DNA of 7,461 bases, from positions 1-7,461 of the forward strand of contig MAXP01000174.1 of assembly GCA_001751085.1 (NCBI GenBank), written 5' to 3'. Below, piece by piece: positions 1 to 5,775 of this stretch. Numbering within the stretch: the first letter of the stretch is position 1; every line of letters begins with the position of its first letter. The DNA comes from Desulfobacterales bacterium C00003060. GTDB lineage: Bacteria > Desulfobacterota > Desulfobacteria > Desulfobacterales > C00003060. Both the position numbers and the translations under genes were made by a program. Under the pieces are notes generated by a model. That model did no database searches, was not told where the DNA came from, and saw only the letters and a program-made list of their open reading frames with translations.

Positions 1-265
1 AAATGGCGATTTTCTCGGTGAGTCATGAGCATCAAGAGCAAGGCGCGGAATAGCTGGCTATTGCAAGCCTGAGCAACGCGGCTATTGATGTTCATGGCCG
101 GCGAAAAAGTGTCATTTGTGGCCTTTCGAGGTATAACAGCCAGTCAGGGCTCTTCAACCGGGAACCGTGAACGTTGAACCGCTCAACCCAGGTAGAAGAG
201 GCAGGAAATCCATTAGTCACAGCATCCCTTACCAGAATGCTGCATATTCCCTCATGGCACAGGGG
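1..265. other. Left-edge non-coding stretch
   Basis: I see no convincing gene here. The plus-strand frames all meet stops within the first 55 bases. A minus-strand frame starting at an ATG at position 95 stays open to the window edge (31 residues visible, beginning MNINSRVAQA), but I cannot recognise it and see no good ribosome binding site. Near 160-180 there is short repetitive text of the GTGAAC/GTTGAACC kind. CAGCAT at 220-225 and ATGCTG at 237-242 could form a 6-bp hairpin just past the end of the minus-strand gene at 266, but no T-run follows it, so I do not call it a terminator. Confidence 0.5.
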
Positions 266-562
266 CTACACCTTGATCAGTGAATCTTCAGTGCCGAAAC
301 CATTACGCACGTATTCGTCTGCAGCCCAGTCGTTTTCCCAGCGGCGGCCGTCCAACAGGTATCTGAACCGGTAATCTCGGCCTGCTTCCAGGGAAATAGT
401 GGTACTGAACCTGCCGTCTTTTCGATGCTTCATGGGATGGGCAGAGGCACTCCATTCATTGAAATCACCGCATACAGAGGCCATGGTTGCATTGACATCC
501 GGAGGGAAGTCAAAGGTTACCCTGCACATGCGACGTGTCTTTGAATAGCTTTTCCTCAGCAT
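266..562 (-). CDS. Stand-alone CBM48 / AMPK-beta-like glycogen-binding domain protein
   Basis: This is a 98-residue protein that is almost entirely one carbohydrate-binding module of the CBM48 (isoamylase N-terminal / AMPK-beta glycogen-binding) type. Seen in the sequence: the GDFNEW motif at residues 32-37, a DGRF turn at 49-52, FRYLLDG at 66-72, W75, and a closing stretch AADEY...NGFGTEDSLIKV at 80-98. This order matches the AMPK-beta module, in which two tryptophans stack on glucan; W37 and W75 are the likely equivalents. No catalytic domain, signal peptide or membrane segment is visible, so it is probably a cytoplasmic glycogen- or maltodextrin-binding protein. Single-domain proteins of this type occur in bacteria but their role is poorly defined. 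The start is fixed by a strong ribosome binding site. It appears monocistronic in this window. The domain call is firm; the biological role is inference. Confidence 0.88.
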   Translation of the reverse strand: MLRKSYSKTRRMCRVTFDFPPDVNATMASVCGDFNEWSASAHPMKHRKDGRFSTTISLEAGRDYRFRYLLDGRRWENDWAADEYVRNGFGTEDSLIKV

Positions 563-569
563 GGATCTT

Positions 570-576
570 CCTCCTT
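570..576 (-). promoter_or_regulatory. Ribosome binding site for the CBM48 gene
   Basis: On the minus strand the sequence AAGGAGG sits 7 bases before the ATG at 562. It is a near-perfect Shine-Dalgarno sequence and supports that start over any alternative. Confidence 0.85.
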
Positions 577-677
577 GTCTAAACGTTGCGAGGCCGAGGG
601 AATATTCTCAATGCACGTCAACCGGGCATAAACAGCCACGCCCAGACGACGTGGAATTCTATTTTGAACTAAATCAT

Positions 678-705
678 ATGGTACCAAAGTCACGATCGGT
701 GTCAA
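678..705 (-). promoter_or_regulatory. Candidate sigma-70 promoter for the CBM48 gene
   Basis: Read on the minus strand there is a perfect -35 TTGACA (700-705), a 16-base spacer and TACCAT (678-683) as a -10. A better-looking TATGAT (673-678) lies just beyond, but at a 21-base spacing that is too long. Transcription would start near 668-672, giving a leader of roughly 100 bases before the CBM48 start. This is pattern matching only. Confidence 0.35.
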
Positions 706-731
706 TATTTTTTTCGGATGCCAAAAGGAAA

Positions 732-756
732 GTCTCCTGATAAACCAGCCGGAGAC
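732..756 (-). terminator. Weak inverted repeat, possible terminator
   Basis: GTCTCC (732-737) and GGAGAC (751-756) can form a 6-bp stem with a 13-base loop. On the minus strand it is followed by TTTCCTTTT, so it could terminate a minus-strand transcript coming from the 890-1054 ORF. The stem is short and the loop is large, so this is a weak call; it could equally be a leader hairpin or chance. Confidence 0.25.
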
Positions 757-883
757 CCAGCCCGGAACGATCTTTGTGACCTACGGGGCAGCACAGCACA
801 TACGCACACAGATTATGCAGGCGCTTTGCGGCTAAACCCCTTATTTCGTCATAATTTGAATTGCTGAAGCAGGATAGCGCCCA

Positions 884-912
884 TTGACATTACAGCCTTT
901 TGAGTGTAGTAC
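884..912 (+). promoter_or_regulatory. Weak candidate promoter for the response regulator
   Basis: A perfect -35 TTGACA (884-889) is followed after 17 bases by TAGTAC (907-912), which matches only half of the -10 consensus. The leader to the start at 1065 would be about 145 bases and would run antisense through the possible minus-strand ORF. No convincing sigma-54 -24/-12 element was seen upstream of this gene. Confidence 0.25.
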
Positions 913-1054
913 ACAGATCATCAAGTAGTTCAGTGGTTGAGTCGTCAAGTTGGAAGATAAGCATATTAAATCGGAGCGTTAGAACTTCAATCATATCAGG
1001 TGTCCAATTTTTGGGCAAACGCATGTCTTCGGTTAACCGAATCCTTACACTCAT
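890..1054 (-). CDS. Possible 54-residue hypothetical protein
   Basis: A minus-strand ATG at 1054 opens a frame of 54 codons ending in TAA at 890-892. The product begins MSVRIRLTEDMRLPKNW and ends LLDDLCTTLKRL, a mixed polar/hydrophobic composition that could be a small soluble helical protein. I do not recognise it and see no motif. Against it: there is no Shine-Dalgarno sequence before the ATG, and its start lies only 10 bases from the divergent start of the response regulator, so its promoter would have to sit inside that gene. It could be a chance frame or a remnant. Confidence 0.25.
   Translation of the reverse strand: MSVRIRLTEDMRLPKNWTPDMIEVLTLRFNMLIFQLDDSTTELLDDLCTTLKRL
1028..1041. 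promoter_or_regulatory. 14-base perfect palindrome, candidate operator
   Basis: TTCGGTTAACCGAA is a perfect palindrome whose right edge lies 23 bases before the response-regulator start. A dimeric regulator, possibly the adjacent NtrC-type protein itself, could bind it. A 14-base perfect palindrome is expected about once in 16 kb of random sequence, so position rather than rarity is the argument. Confidence 0.3.
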
Positions 1055-1064
1055 CCGGTAGAAA

Positions 1065-2468
1065 ATGGATAAAGCTCTGATATTTGTGGTGGATGATGAT
1101 GCGTCTACACGTCGTCTGCTAAGGCATTGGCTGGAAAAGGAGGACTATAGAGTCCTGGATTTTGAAAGTGGCGAAGAATGCCTGCGAATGATGGATAGAG
1201 AACCTTCTGCCATATGCTTAGATATCGTTATGCATGGGATGGATGGGATAGAAGTTTTGAAGAGGATAAAGAAAATAAATAGTGATGTCCCGGTAATAAT
1301 GATTACAGCAGAGGATACGGTTGATACTGCTGTGGAAGCTATGAGAGAAGGGGCATATGATTACATGGTAAAACCTACGGACAAAGTGAGGTTTAAGACT
1401 ACTGTAAAGAGAAGCTTGGAAAACTATGCCCTGATCGCAGAGGTTAAGCGAATCCGCAGGGAATTGAAGAAGAAGTATGAATTTGAGAACATAATCGGTA
1501 AAAGCAGAAGTGTACAAAGACTATTTGATCAGATAGATAAGGTACTCAACACTAACATAACTGTGTTAATCGAGGGTAAAACGGGCACCGGCAAGGAATT
1601 GGTTGCAAAGGCTATCCACTACAATAGCAATCGCAAACGTGGCCCGTTTGTAGATATCAATTGTGGGGCAATTCCAGAAAATCTTCAGGAAAGCGAATTC
1701 TTTGGCTTTGAAAAAGGGGCCTTCACTGGCGCTACTCATGCGAAAAAAGGCAAACTTGAGACGGCCCACGAAGGCACTCTCTTTTTGGATGAAATATCTG
1801 ATATGGGTAAGCAGACTCAGGTGAAGCTTCTAAGATTCCTGCAAGAAAAAAACTTTGAACGAATAGGTGGCAGGAAAAAAATAGAGGTAAGCGTCAGGAT
1901 AATCTCTGCCACCAATAGGATGTTAAAGGACGCAGTGAAAGAGGGAGATTTCAGGGAAGACCTTTACTATCGGCTGGCAGTTTATCCTATTTATGTCCCT
2001 CCCTTACGAGAAAGAAAGGACGATATTCCCATTCTGGCAACCCATTTTTTGAAAAAATATCAAGATGAGACATCAAAGGAAATCAATACTATTAGCAATG
2101 AAGCCATGGAGGCCTTAACAATCTACCGCTGGCCAGGAAATGTGAGAGAGTTAGAAAATACTATTTATCGGGCAATGGTTTCAGCCGATAGTGATATCAT
2201 TGACATAAACTGTTTGCCGGAAGCCTTACAAGAAGAAAGGCTTATAGAAGTTGATTCTCAGAAAATTATTCGCTTATCTGATATTGAAAAGAAGGCTTTG
2301 GTAAATGCCCTCAAGGCCACTGAAGGTAATATTACCCAGGCAGCCAAGGCCTTAAACATAGGAAGGAACACCCTTTATAGAAAGTTACTAAGGTATCAGT
2401 TACATAAAACATATCCTGAATTGACAAAAAGCATGTCAAAAGCCAAAAATCGTGGAATGTCTGAATAG
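1065..2468 (+). CDS. Sigma-54-dependent NtrC-family response regulator
   Basis: This is a 467-residue cytoplasmic transcription activator with the full three-domain NtrC layout. The receiver domain (about 4-118) has the acidic residues D10-D12, phospho-acceptor D53, T81 and K103. The AAA+ domain (about 142-370) has Walker A GKTGTGKE (171-178), the sigma-54 contact loop GAFTGA (218-223), Walker B TLFLDE (238-243), sensor I ATN (282-284), the arginine-finger region FREDLYYRL (296-304) and WPGNVREL (356-363). A Fis-type helix-turn-helix closes the protein (about 412-445, NITQAAKAL...GRNTLYRKL). All motifs needed for ATP-driven sigma-54 open-complex formation are intact. One oddity is H57 where many receivers have proline (MHGMDG). 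The start is the only one possible, because an in-frame TAG lies at 1059-1061, yet no Shine-Dalgarno sequence precedes it. No histidine kinase is adjacent, so its signal is unknown. Counted lines of this gene are about 37-43% GC, against 53% in glyS and higher in the transporter gene. Confidence 0.95.
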   Translation: MDKALIFVVDDDASTRRLLRHWLEKEDYRVLDFESGEECLRMMDREPSAICLDIVMHGMDGIEVLKRIKKINSDVPVIMITAEDTVDTAVEAMREGAYDYMVKPTDKVRFKTTVKRSLENYALIAEVKRIRRELKKKYEFENIIGKSRSVQRLFDQIDKVLNTNITVLIEGKTGTGKELVAKAIHYNSNRKRGPFVDINCGAIPENLQESEFFGFEKGAFTGATHAKKGKLETAHEGTLFLDEISDMGKQTQVKLLRFLQEKNFERIGGRKKIEVSVRIISATNRMLKDAVKEGDFREDLYYRLAVYPIYVPPLRERKDDIPILATHFLKKYQDETSKEINTISNEAMEALTIYRWPGNVRELENTIYRAMVSADSDIIDINCLPEALQEERLIEVDSQKIIRLSDIEKKALVNALKATEGNITQAAKALNIGRNTLYRKLLRYQLHKTYPELTKSMSKAKNRGMSE

Positions 2469-2487
2469 CCGAATCATCTAATCAACT

Positions 2488-2580
2488 GAACAGTCTAAAG
2501 TTCTGTCATTCCTGCGAAAGCAGGAATCCAGTGACTGTTACCCAAACTTATTGAGAACTTACGAACTATGGACTCTCAAG
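2488..2580. repeat. REP-containing inverted-repeat element, copy A
   Basis: This is a 93-base non-coding block between the regulator and glyS. Its left arm AGTCTAAAGTTC (2492-2503) is the imperfect inverse (10 of 12) of the right arm GAACTATGGACT (2563-2574), and a REP hairpin lies beside the left arm. The block is bounded by a perfect 9-base direct repeat, TAATCAACT, at 2479-2487 and 2581-2589, which looks like a target-site duplication. The right arm matches arms of the repeat at 7154-7426. No transposase is encoded, so if mobile it would be non-autonomous. The exact ends are inferred from the direct repeat. Confidence 0.6.
2505..2531. repeat. REP-type hairpin in copy A
   Basis: This is a GTCATTCC...GGAATCCAG sequence of the common proteobacterial REP type. 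ATTCCTGC (2508-2515) and GCAGGAAT (2520-2527) form a perfect 8-bp stem capped by a GAAA tetraloop. It may act as a transcript-stabilising or attenuating hairpin after the regulator gene, but no T-run follows. Confidence 0.8.
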
Positions 2581-2681
2581 TAATCAACTTGGCGCTTATG
2601 GGGTGATGGGGAACAACAGAAAACGTGAAATCAATTATCTGAAGATCTATAGGTGTGAAGGATGCATTTTTTGGTGACCCC

Positions 2682-2686
2682 GAGGT
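2682..2686 (+). promoter_or_regulatory. Ribosome binding site for glyS
   Basis: GAGGT sits 8 bases before the ATG at 2695. Together with an in-frame TAG at 2686-2688 it fixes the glyS start. I saw no T-box or other leader riboswitch upstream. Confidence 0.65.
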
Positions 2687-2694
2687 AGATTAGC

Positions 2695-4803
2695 ATGTCA
2701 ACAACGTTACTCATAGAAATTGTCACAGAGGAAATCCCTGCTGGATATATTGCACCTGCCCTTGAGGCAATGGCAAGCCTAATGGACCAGAAGCTGTCAC
2801 AGGCACGGATCGAATTCGCAACAGGTGGAGAGACCTTTGGAACGCCAAGACGTTTAGTACTGATGGTTCGGGATGTGGCTGAACGGCAAGCCTCTATCAC
2901 AAAAGAGGTTTTGGGCCCCAAAAAAATGGTGGCCTTTGACGCTGAAGGAAGGCCCACGAGGGCAGCCGAAGGCTTTGCAAAGAGCCAGGGAGTTTCGGTG
3001 AACCGCCTGACCACCAAGATTACAGCCAAAGGGGAATATGTATGTGTGAAAAAGGTCGAGCGTGGCCTGGCATCCTGGAGACTCCTGCAAGGCATCATTC
3101 CAGAGGTCATTACCGCCATTCCGTTTCCCAAATCCATGCGGTGGGCCGATCTCTGCCTCACTTTTGCCAGACCGATTCATTCCATCCTGGCTCTTTTTGG
3201 AGACAGGATCATTCCTTTCAAGCTGGAAAACATCAGAAGCGGCCGGCGCACTGTTGGCCATCGTTTCATGCATCCAGAGCCTATTGCCATTTCCGATTTT
3301 TCTGAGTATGTGGGTGCCCTCCGATCGGCCCGCGTGGTAGTGGATATCTCAGAACGCAAGGACATGATCCGGGAAGAAATAGAAGAAACCGCACGCAAAC
3401 TTGGAGGAAAGGTAATTTCTGATGATGACCTGCTCGACACCGTTACACATCTGGTGGAGTATCCGGCTGTGTCAGGCGGAACTTTTGATAAGGTGTTTCT
3501 CAAGCTCCCCGGTGAAGTCCTGATCACAGCCATGCGGGAACACCAGAAATATTTTGCCGTGACGAGTTCAGATCATCAATTGATGCCCTGTTTTATCGCA
3601 GTGAACAATACACCTGCCGAAGATTTGGACGTAGTGACCTGTGGACACGAGCGAGTTTTGAGGGCCAGGCTTGAGGACGCCCGCTTCTTTTTTGAAGCAG
3701 ACACAAGAACGCCTTCACATGAGATGGTTGAGCGTCTAAAGGGTGTATTGTTTCAGGCCAAACTTGGCACCATGTTTGAGAAGGTGTGTCGGGTCCAGAA
3801 ACTGGCCGAATTCCTTGCAGAGTTGACGGACCCTGAGATCAAAACCACGGTATCCCGGGCAGCATGGTTGTGCAAATCTGATCTGACTACCCAAATGGTC
3901 AATGAATTCCCAAAGCTCCAGGGAGTAATGGGACGCATTTATGCAGCCGGATCAGGCGAGCCTGAGGTCACGGCCAAGGCCATTGAGGAGCATTATCTGC
4001 CTGCCTTTGCCGGAGGCCCCCTCCCTGAAACACTGGCTGGTGCCCTCCTGAGCATCGCTGACAAGATAGATACAATCTGCAGTTGCTTTACAGTCGGTCT
4101 CATTCCGACTGGGACTTCCGATCCTTACGCACTGAGACGCCAGGCCGTGGGGATTATCCAAATCATGCTGGATAGGGCTTTTTCCTTTTCTCTAAAAGGC
4201 CTCATTAACAAAGGCCTTCAGCTTTTGCACGACAAGACCTCGGCAGACACAGAGCAAACTGCGCAAAAGGTCCTGACCTTCTTTCAGCATCGTATGGAAC
4301 ATCTGTTAGCCGAAGAGGGATTCGCCAGGGATATAATTGCTGCTGTGCTCAGCGCTTCAATGGACAATATCCCCTCGGTCCGAAAGAGAACTGGGGCCTT
4401 GGAGGCCCTAAAGGCCAAGCCGGATTTTCAGCCATTAGCAATTGCCTTTAAGCGTGTGGCAAACATTATCAAACAGGCGCAGCAACGGGGCGAGGTCGTT
4501 TCGGGCGATGTCAAAAAACACCAAGGAATAGATCCCGGCCTGTTTCATGAACCGTGTGAGCAAGACCTGTATGACGCCTTTCAAAAGGTGAGGCAGGATA
4601 TATCTGAAGACATGAAAGCGGGGGGAACCTTTGATGGCGCTCTTCTGGCCGTTGCAACCCTGAAAGGGCCAGTGGATGCATTCTTTGATGGGGTCATGGT
4701 CTTGACCGAGGATGAGCATCTAAGACAAAACCGGCTATTCCTGCTGGGAGAGATTGCCGAGCTTTTCACCAGTTTTGCCGATTTCTCCAAGATCTCTACA
4801 TAA
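2695..4803 (+). CDS. glyS: Glycyl-tRNA synthetase beta subunit
   Basis: This is a 702-residue protein, close to the roughly 690 residues usual for the beta chain of the bacterial alpha2-beta2 glycyl-tRNA synthetase (E. coli GlyS is 689). The alpha chain (GlyQ) forms glycyl-adenylate; the beta chain binds and positions tRNA-Gly. Family signatures are clear along the whole length: an N-terminal LLIEIVTEEIPAGYI, a KYFAV segment near residue 285, RVLRARLEDARFFF (320-333), a KSDLTTQMVNEFPKLQGVMG stretch (about 394-413), GLIPTGTSDPYALRRQ (468-483) within the HD-like region, and a C-terminal DALR-type anticodon-binding region (about 590-690). The gene looks intact. The start is fixed by an in-frame TAG just upstream. 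The partner glyQ, normally immediately upstream in related bacteria, is not in this window; the 226 bases before glyS hold a repeat element instead. The 3' end overlaps the convergent Nudix gene by 69 bases. Confidence 0.97.
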   Translation: MSTTLLIEIVTEEIPAGYIAPALEAMASLMDQKLSQARIEFATGGETFGTPRRLVLMVRDVAERQASITKEVLGPKKMVAFDAEGRPTRAAEGFAKSQGVSVNRLTTKITAKGEYVCVKKVERGLASWRLLQGIIPEVITAIPFPKSMRWADLCLTFARPIHSILALFGDRIIPFKLENIRSGRRTVGHRFMHPEPIAISDFSEYVGALRSARVVVDISERKDMIREEIEETARKLGGKVISDDDLLDTVTHLVEYPAVSGGTFDKVFLKLPGEVLITAMREHQKYFAVTSSDHQLMPCFIAVNNTPAEDLDVVTCGHERVLRARLEDARFFFEADTRTPSHEMVERLKGVLFQAKLGTMFEKVCRVQKLAEFLAELTDPEIKTTVSRAAWLCKSDLTTQMVNEFPKLQGVMGRIYAAGSGEPEVTAKAIEEHYLPAFAGGPLPETLAGALLSIADKIDTICSCFTVGLIPTGTSDPYALRRQAVGIIQIMLDRAFSFSLKGLINKGLQLLHDKTSADTEQTAQKVLTFFQHRMEHLLAEEGFARDIIAAVLSASMDNIPSVRKRTGALEALKAKPDFQPLAIAFKRVANIIKQAQQRGEVVSGDVKKHQGIDPGLFHEPCEQDLYDAFQKVRQDISEDMKAGGTFDGALLAVATLKGPVDAFFDGVMVLTEDEHLRQNRLFLLGEIAELFTSFADFSKIST

Positions 4804-5331
4804 AGCGGGTTGTTGCATTGAGGTCAGCAAGAGGCCTGCTATGGTCTTGGCATCCTGAATCTTGCCGTTTGTGATCATTTCAAGGGCGGTGTCAAAGGGT
4901 ATAGGCTGGTGTTCCAAGACCTCGTCATCCTCAAGTTTCTGGCCAACCGAGGTCAATCCGGTAGCCAGGAAGATGTGGATGCGTTCATCGGTGTATCCAG
5001 GGGCGGGCAGGATCTCTGCAAGCTCATCAAGGCGTGTGGCTTCGTAGCCTGTTTCTTCCACCAATTCTCGCCGAGCACACCCCAGAGGGTCTTCATCTGC
5101 CTCTAAAGTTCCAGCAGGGATCTCCCATAGAAACTCACCCACTGCGTGGCGGTACTGCCTGACCAAAACAACCTTCCCATCATCCAGCAGCGGCACCATG
5201 GCCGCAGCGCCCGGATGACGAACAATCTCCCTGTCTTTGATCCTCCCGTTTGGCAACATTACCTTCTCAAGCACTACATCAAGTAATTTCCCTTTGTATA
5301 GACTCGTAATCTTGTGAACTTTGACGGACAT
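4735..5331 (-). CDS. Nudix hydrolase, ADP-ribose pyrophosphatase-like
   Basis: This is a 198-residue cytoplasmic protein with a complete Nudix box at 74-96 (G-x5-E-x7-REL-x-EE-x-G-Y, with E89, E92 and E93 as likely metal ligands). RQYRHAVGEFLWEIPAG (58-74) before the box and PGYTDE (111-116) after it are typical of ADP-ribose pyrophosphatases (NudF/YqkG type), which split ADP-ribose to AMP and ribose 5-phosphate. The start at 5331 is chosen over an ATG 12 codons upstream at 5367, because AAGGAGG lies 5 bases before it and the extra 12 residues lack family similarity. The domain normally ends soon after the DAKTIAGLLL stretch. Here about 29 further residues follow, and residues 177-198 are read antisense to the end of glyS. 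That tail looks like a read-through extension rather than a functional domain. Substrate specificity is inferred. Confidence 0.92.
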   Translation of the reverse strand: MSVKVHKITSLYKGKLLDVVLEKVMLPNGRIKDREIVRHPGAAAMVPLLDDGKVVLVRQYRHAVGEFLWEIPAGTLEADEDPLGCARRELVEETGYEATRLDELAEILPAPGYTDERIHIFLATGLTSVGQKLEDDEVLEHQPIPFDTALEMITNGKIQDAKTIAGLLLTSMQQPALCRDLGEIGKTGEKLGNLSQQE

Positions 5332-5336
5332 AAGAT

Positions 5337-5343
5337 CCTCCTT
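5337..5343 (-). promoter_or_regulatory. Ribosome binding site deciding the Nudix start
   Basis: AAGGAGG on the minus strand lies 5 bases before the ATG at 5331. The alternative ATG at 5367 would place this Shine-Dalgarno sequence inside the coding region, so 5331 is preferred. Confidence 0.85.
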
Positions 5344-5504
5344 TGTCAGAGTGGAACATATCCCCAAAAAACCATTGACACCCTGTTTTGAAGCTAATAA
5401 ACAGCATTTGACCTGTGCGTTGCGGGCCCTGATTCCTAAAAGTCACTTATCATTACATGGGCGAAGACCATCGTTTTCTTGAACCGCAAAAGCAAGCGCA
5501 TTCT

Positions 5505-5520
5505 CCGCAGCTTGCTGCGG
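5505..5520. repeat. GC-rich palindrome 1 (REP-like)
   Basis: CCGCAGC (5505-5511) and GCTGCGG (5514-5520) form a perfect 7-bp inverted repeat around TT. It is almost the same core as the palindrome at 5571-5588. Confidence 0.75.
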
Positions 5521-5570
5521 GGTTAGCGAACGAATCTGAAAATGGCAAAAAGGCTTACGCTCTAAGATTG

Positions 5571-5588
5571 CCCGCAGCATGCTGCGGG
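5571..5588. repeat. GC-rich palindrome 2 (REP-like)
   Basis: CCCGCAGCATGCTGCGGG is a perfect 18-base palindrome. It lies 67 bases from palindrome 1, and the flanks of the two suggest opposite orientation. It could act as a bidirectional hairpin between the divergent genes, but no strong T-run adjoins it. Confidence 0.75.
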
Positions 5589-5764
5589 GAGCTTCAATTT
5601 TCCATCATTACTGGAACTGGTGCCTTGCCAAACGTACGGAGGGCTCGGCAGTCGGAAACACCGGAGTGGAAAAAAACATGCCACCCCGTGAATGATTATC
5701 TTAGGCCATACCACAGGCACACCCGTCTGTCCAGATTGTCTCAACCAGTAGGAATGTCCACATG

Positions 5765-5769
5765 AAAGG
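5765..5769 (+). promoter_or_regulatory. Ribosome binding site for the transporter
   Basis: AAAGG lies 6 bases before the ATG at 5776. An in-frame TAG at 5749-5751 leaves no earlier ATG, so the start is well supported. Confidence 0.6.
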
Positions 5770-5775
5770 CAAGAT

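Larger units (their letters stand above)
563..1064. other. 502-base spacer between the CBM48 gene and the response regulator
   Basis: This is the gap between two divergently transcribed genes. It contains the CBM48 ribosome binding site, a candidate minus-strand promoter (678-705), a GTCTCC/GGAGAC inverted repeat (732-756), a weak plus-strand promoter candidate (884-912), a possible 54-codon minus-strand ORF (890-1054) and a 14-base palindrome (1028-1041). I see no tRNA, CRISPR repeat or recognised riboswitch in it. Confidence 0.6.
5332..5775. other. 444-base spacer between the Nudix and transporter genes
   Basis: This is a divergent intergenic region. It should hold promoters for both neighbours. 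The only -35-like hit I note is TTGACA at 5375-5380 on the plus strand, and the -10 after it (TAAACA at 5398-5403) is poor. Two GC-rich palindromes lie at 5505-5520 and 5571-5588. A 102-codon plus-strand frame (5457-5765) runs through these palindromes but has no ribosome binding site and no recognisable similarity, so I do not call it a gene. No Pho-box-like direct repeat was seen before the transporter. Confidence 0.55.

Noticed and set aside
1..95. Minus-strand frame running off the left edge (starts MNINSRV)
   Set aside because: Only 31 residues are visible, with no ribosome binding site and no recognisable similarity; it cannot be told from chance.
2505..2531. REP hairpin as a CRISPR repeat or rho-independent terminator
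   Set aside because: There is no regular repeat-spacer array and no T-run follows the stem; it fits the common REP class.
2672..2681. TGGTGACCCC before glyS as a T-box antiterminator remnant
   Set aside because: A T-box needs a TGGNACC core plus specifier loop and terminator; none of these is present.
2631..3273. Minus-strand frames opposite the 5' part of glyS (176 and 139 codons)
   Set aside because: They are shadows of a clearly coding glyS and have no family similarity.
5457..5765. 102-codon plus-strand frame before pit
   Set aside because: It has no ribosome binding site, reads straight through both GC palindromes (giving LPAACCGEL-like text), and shows no recognisable domain.
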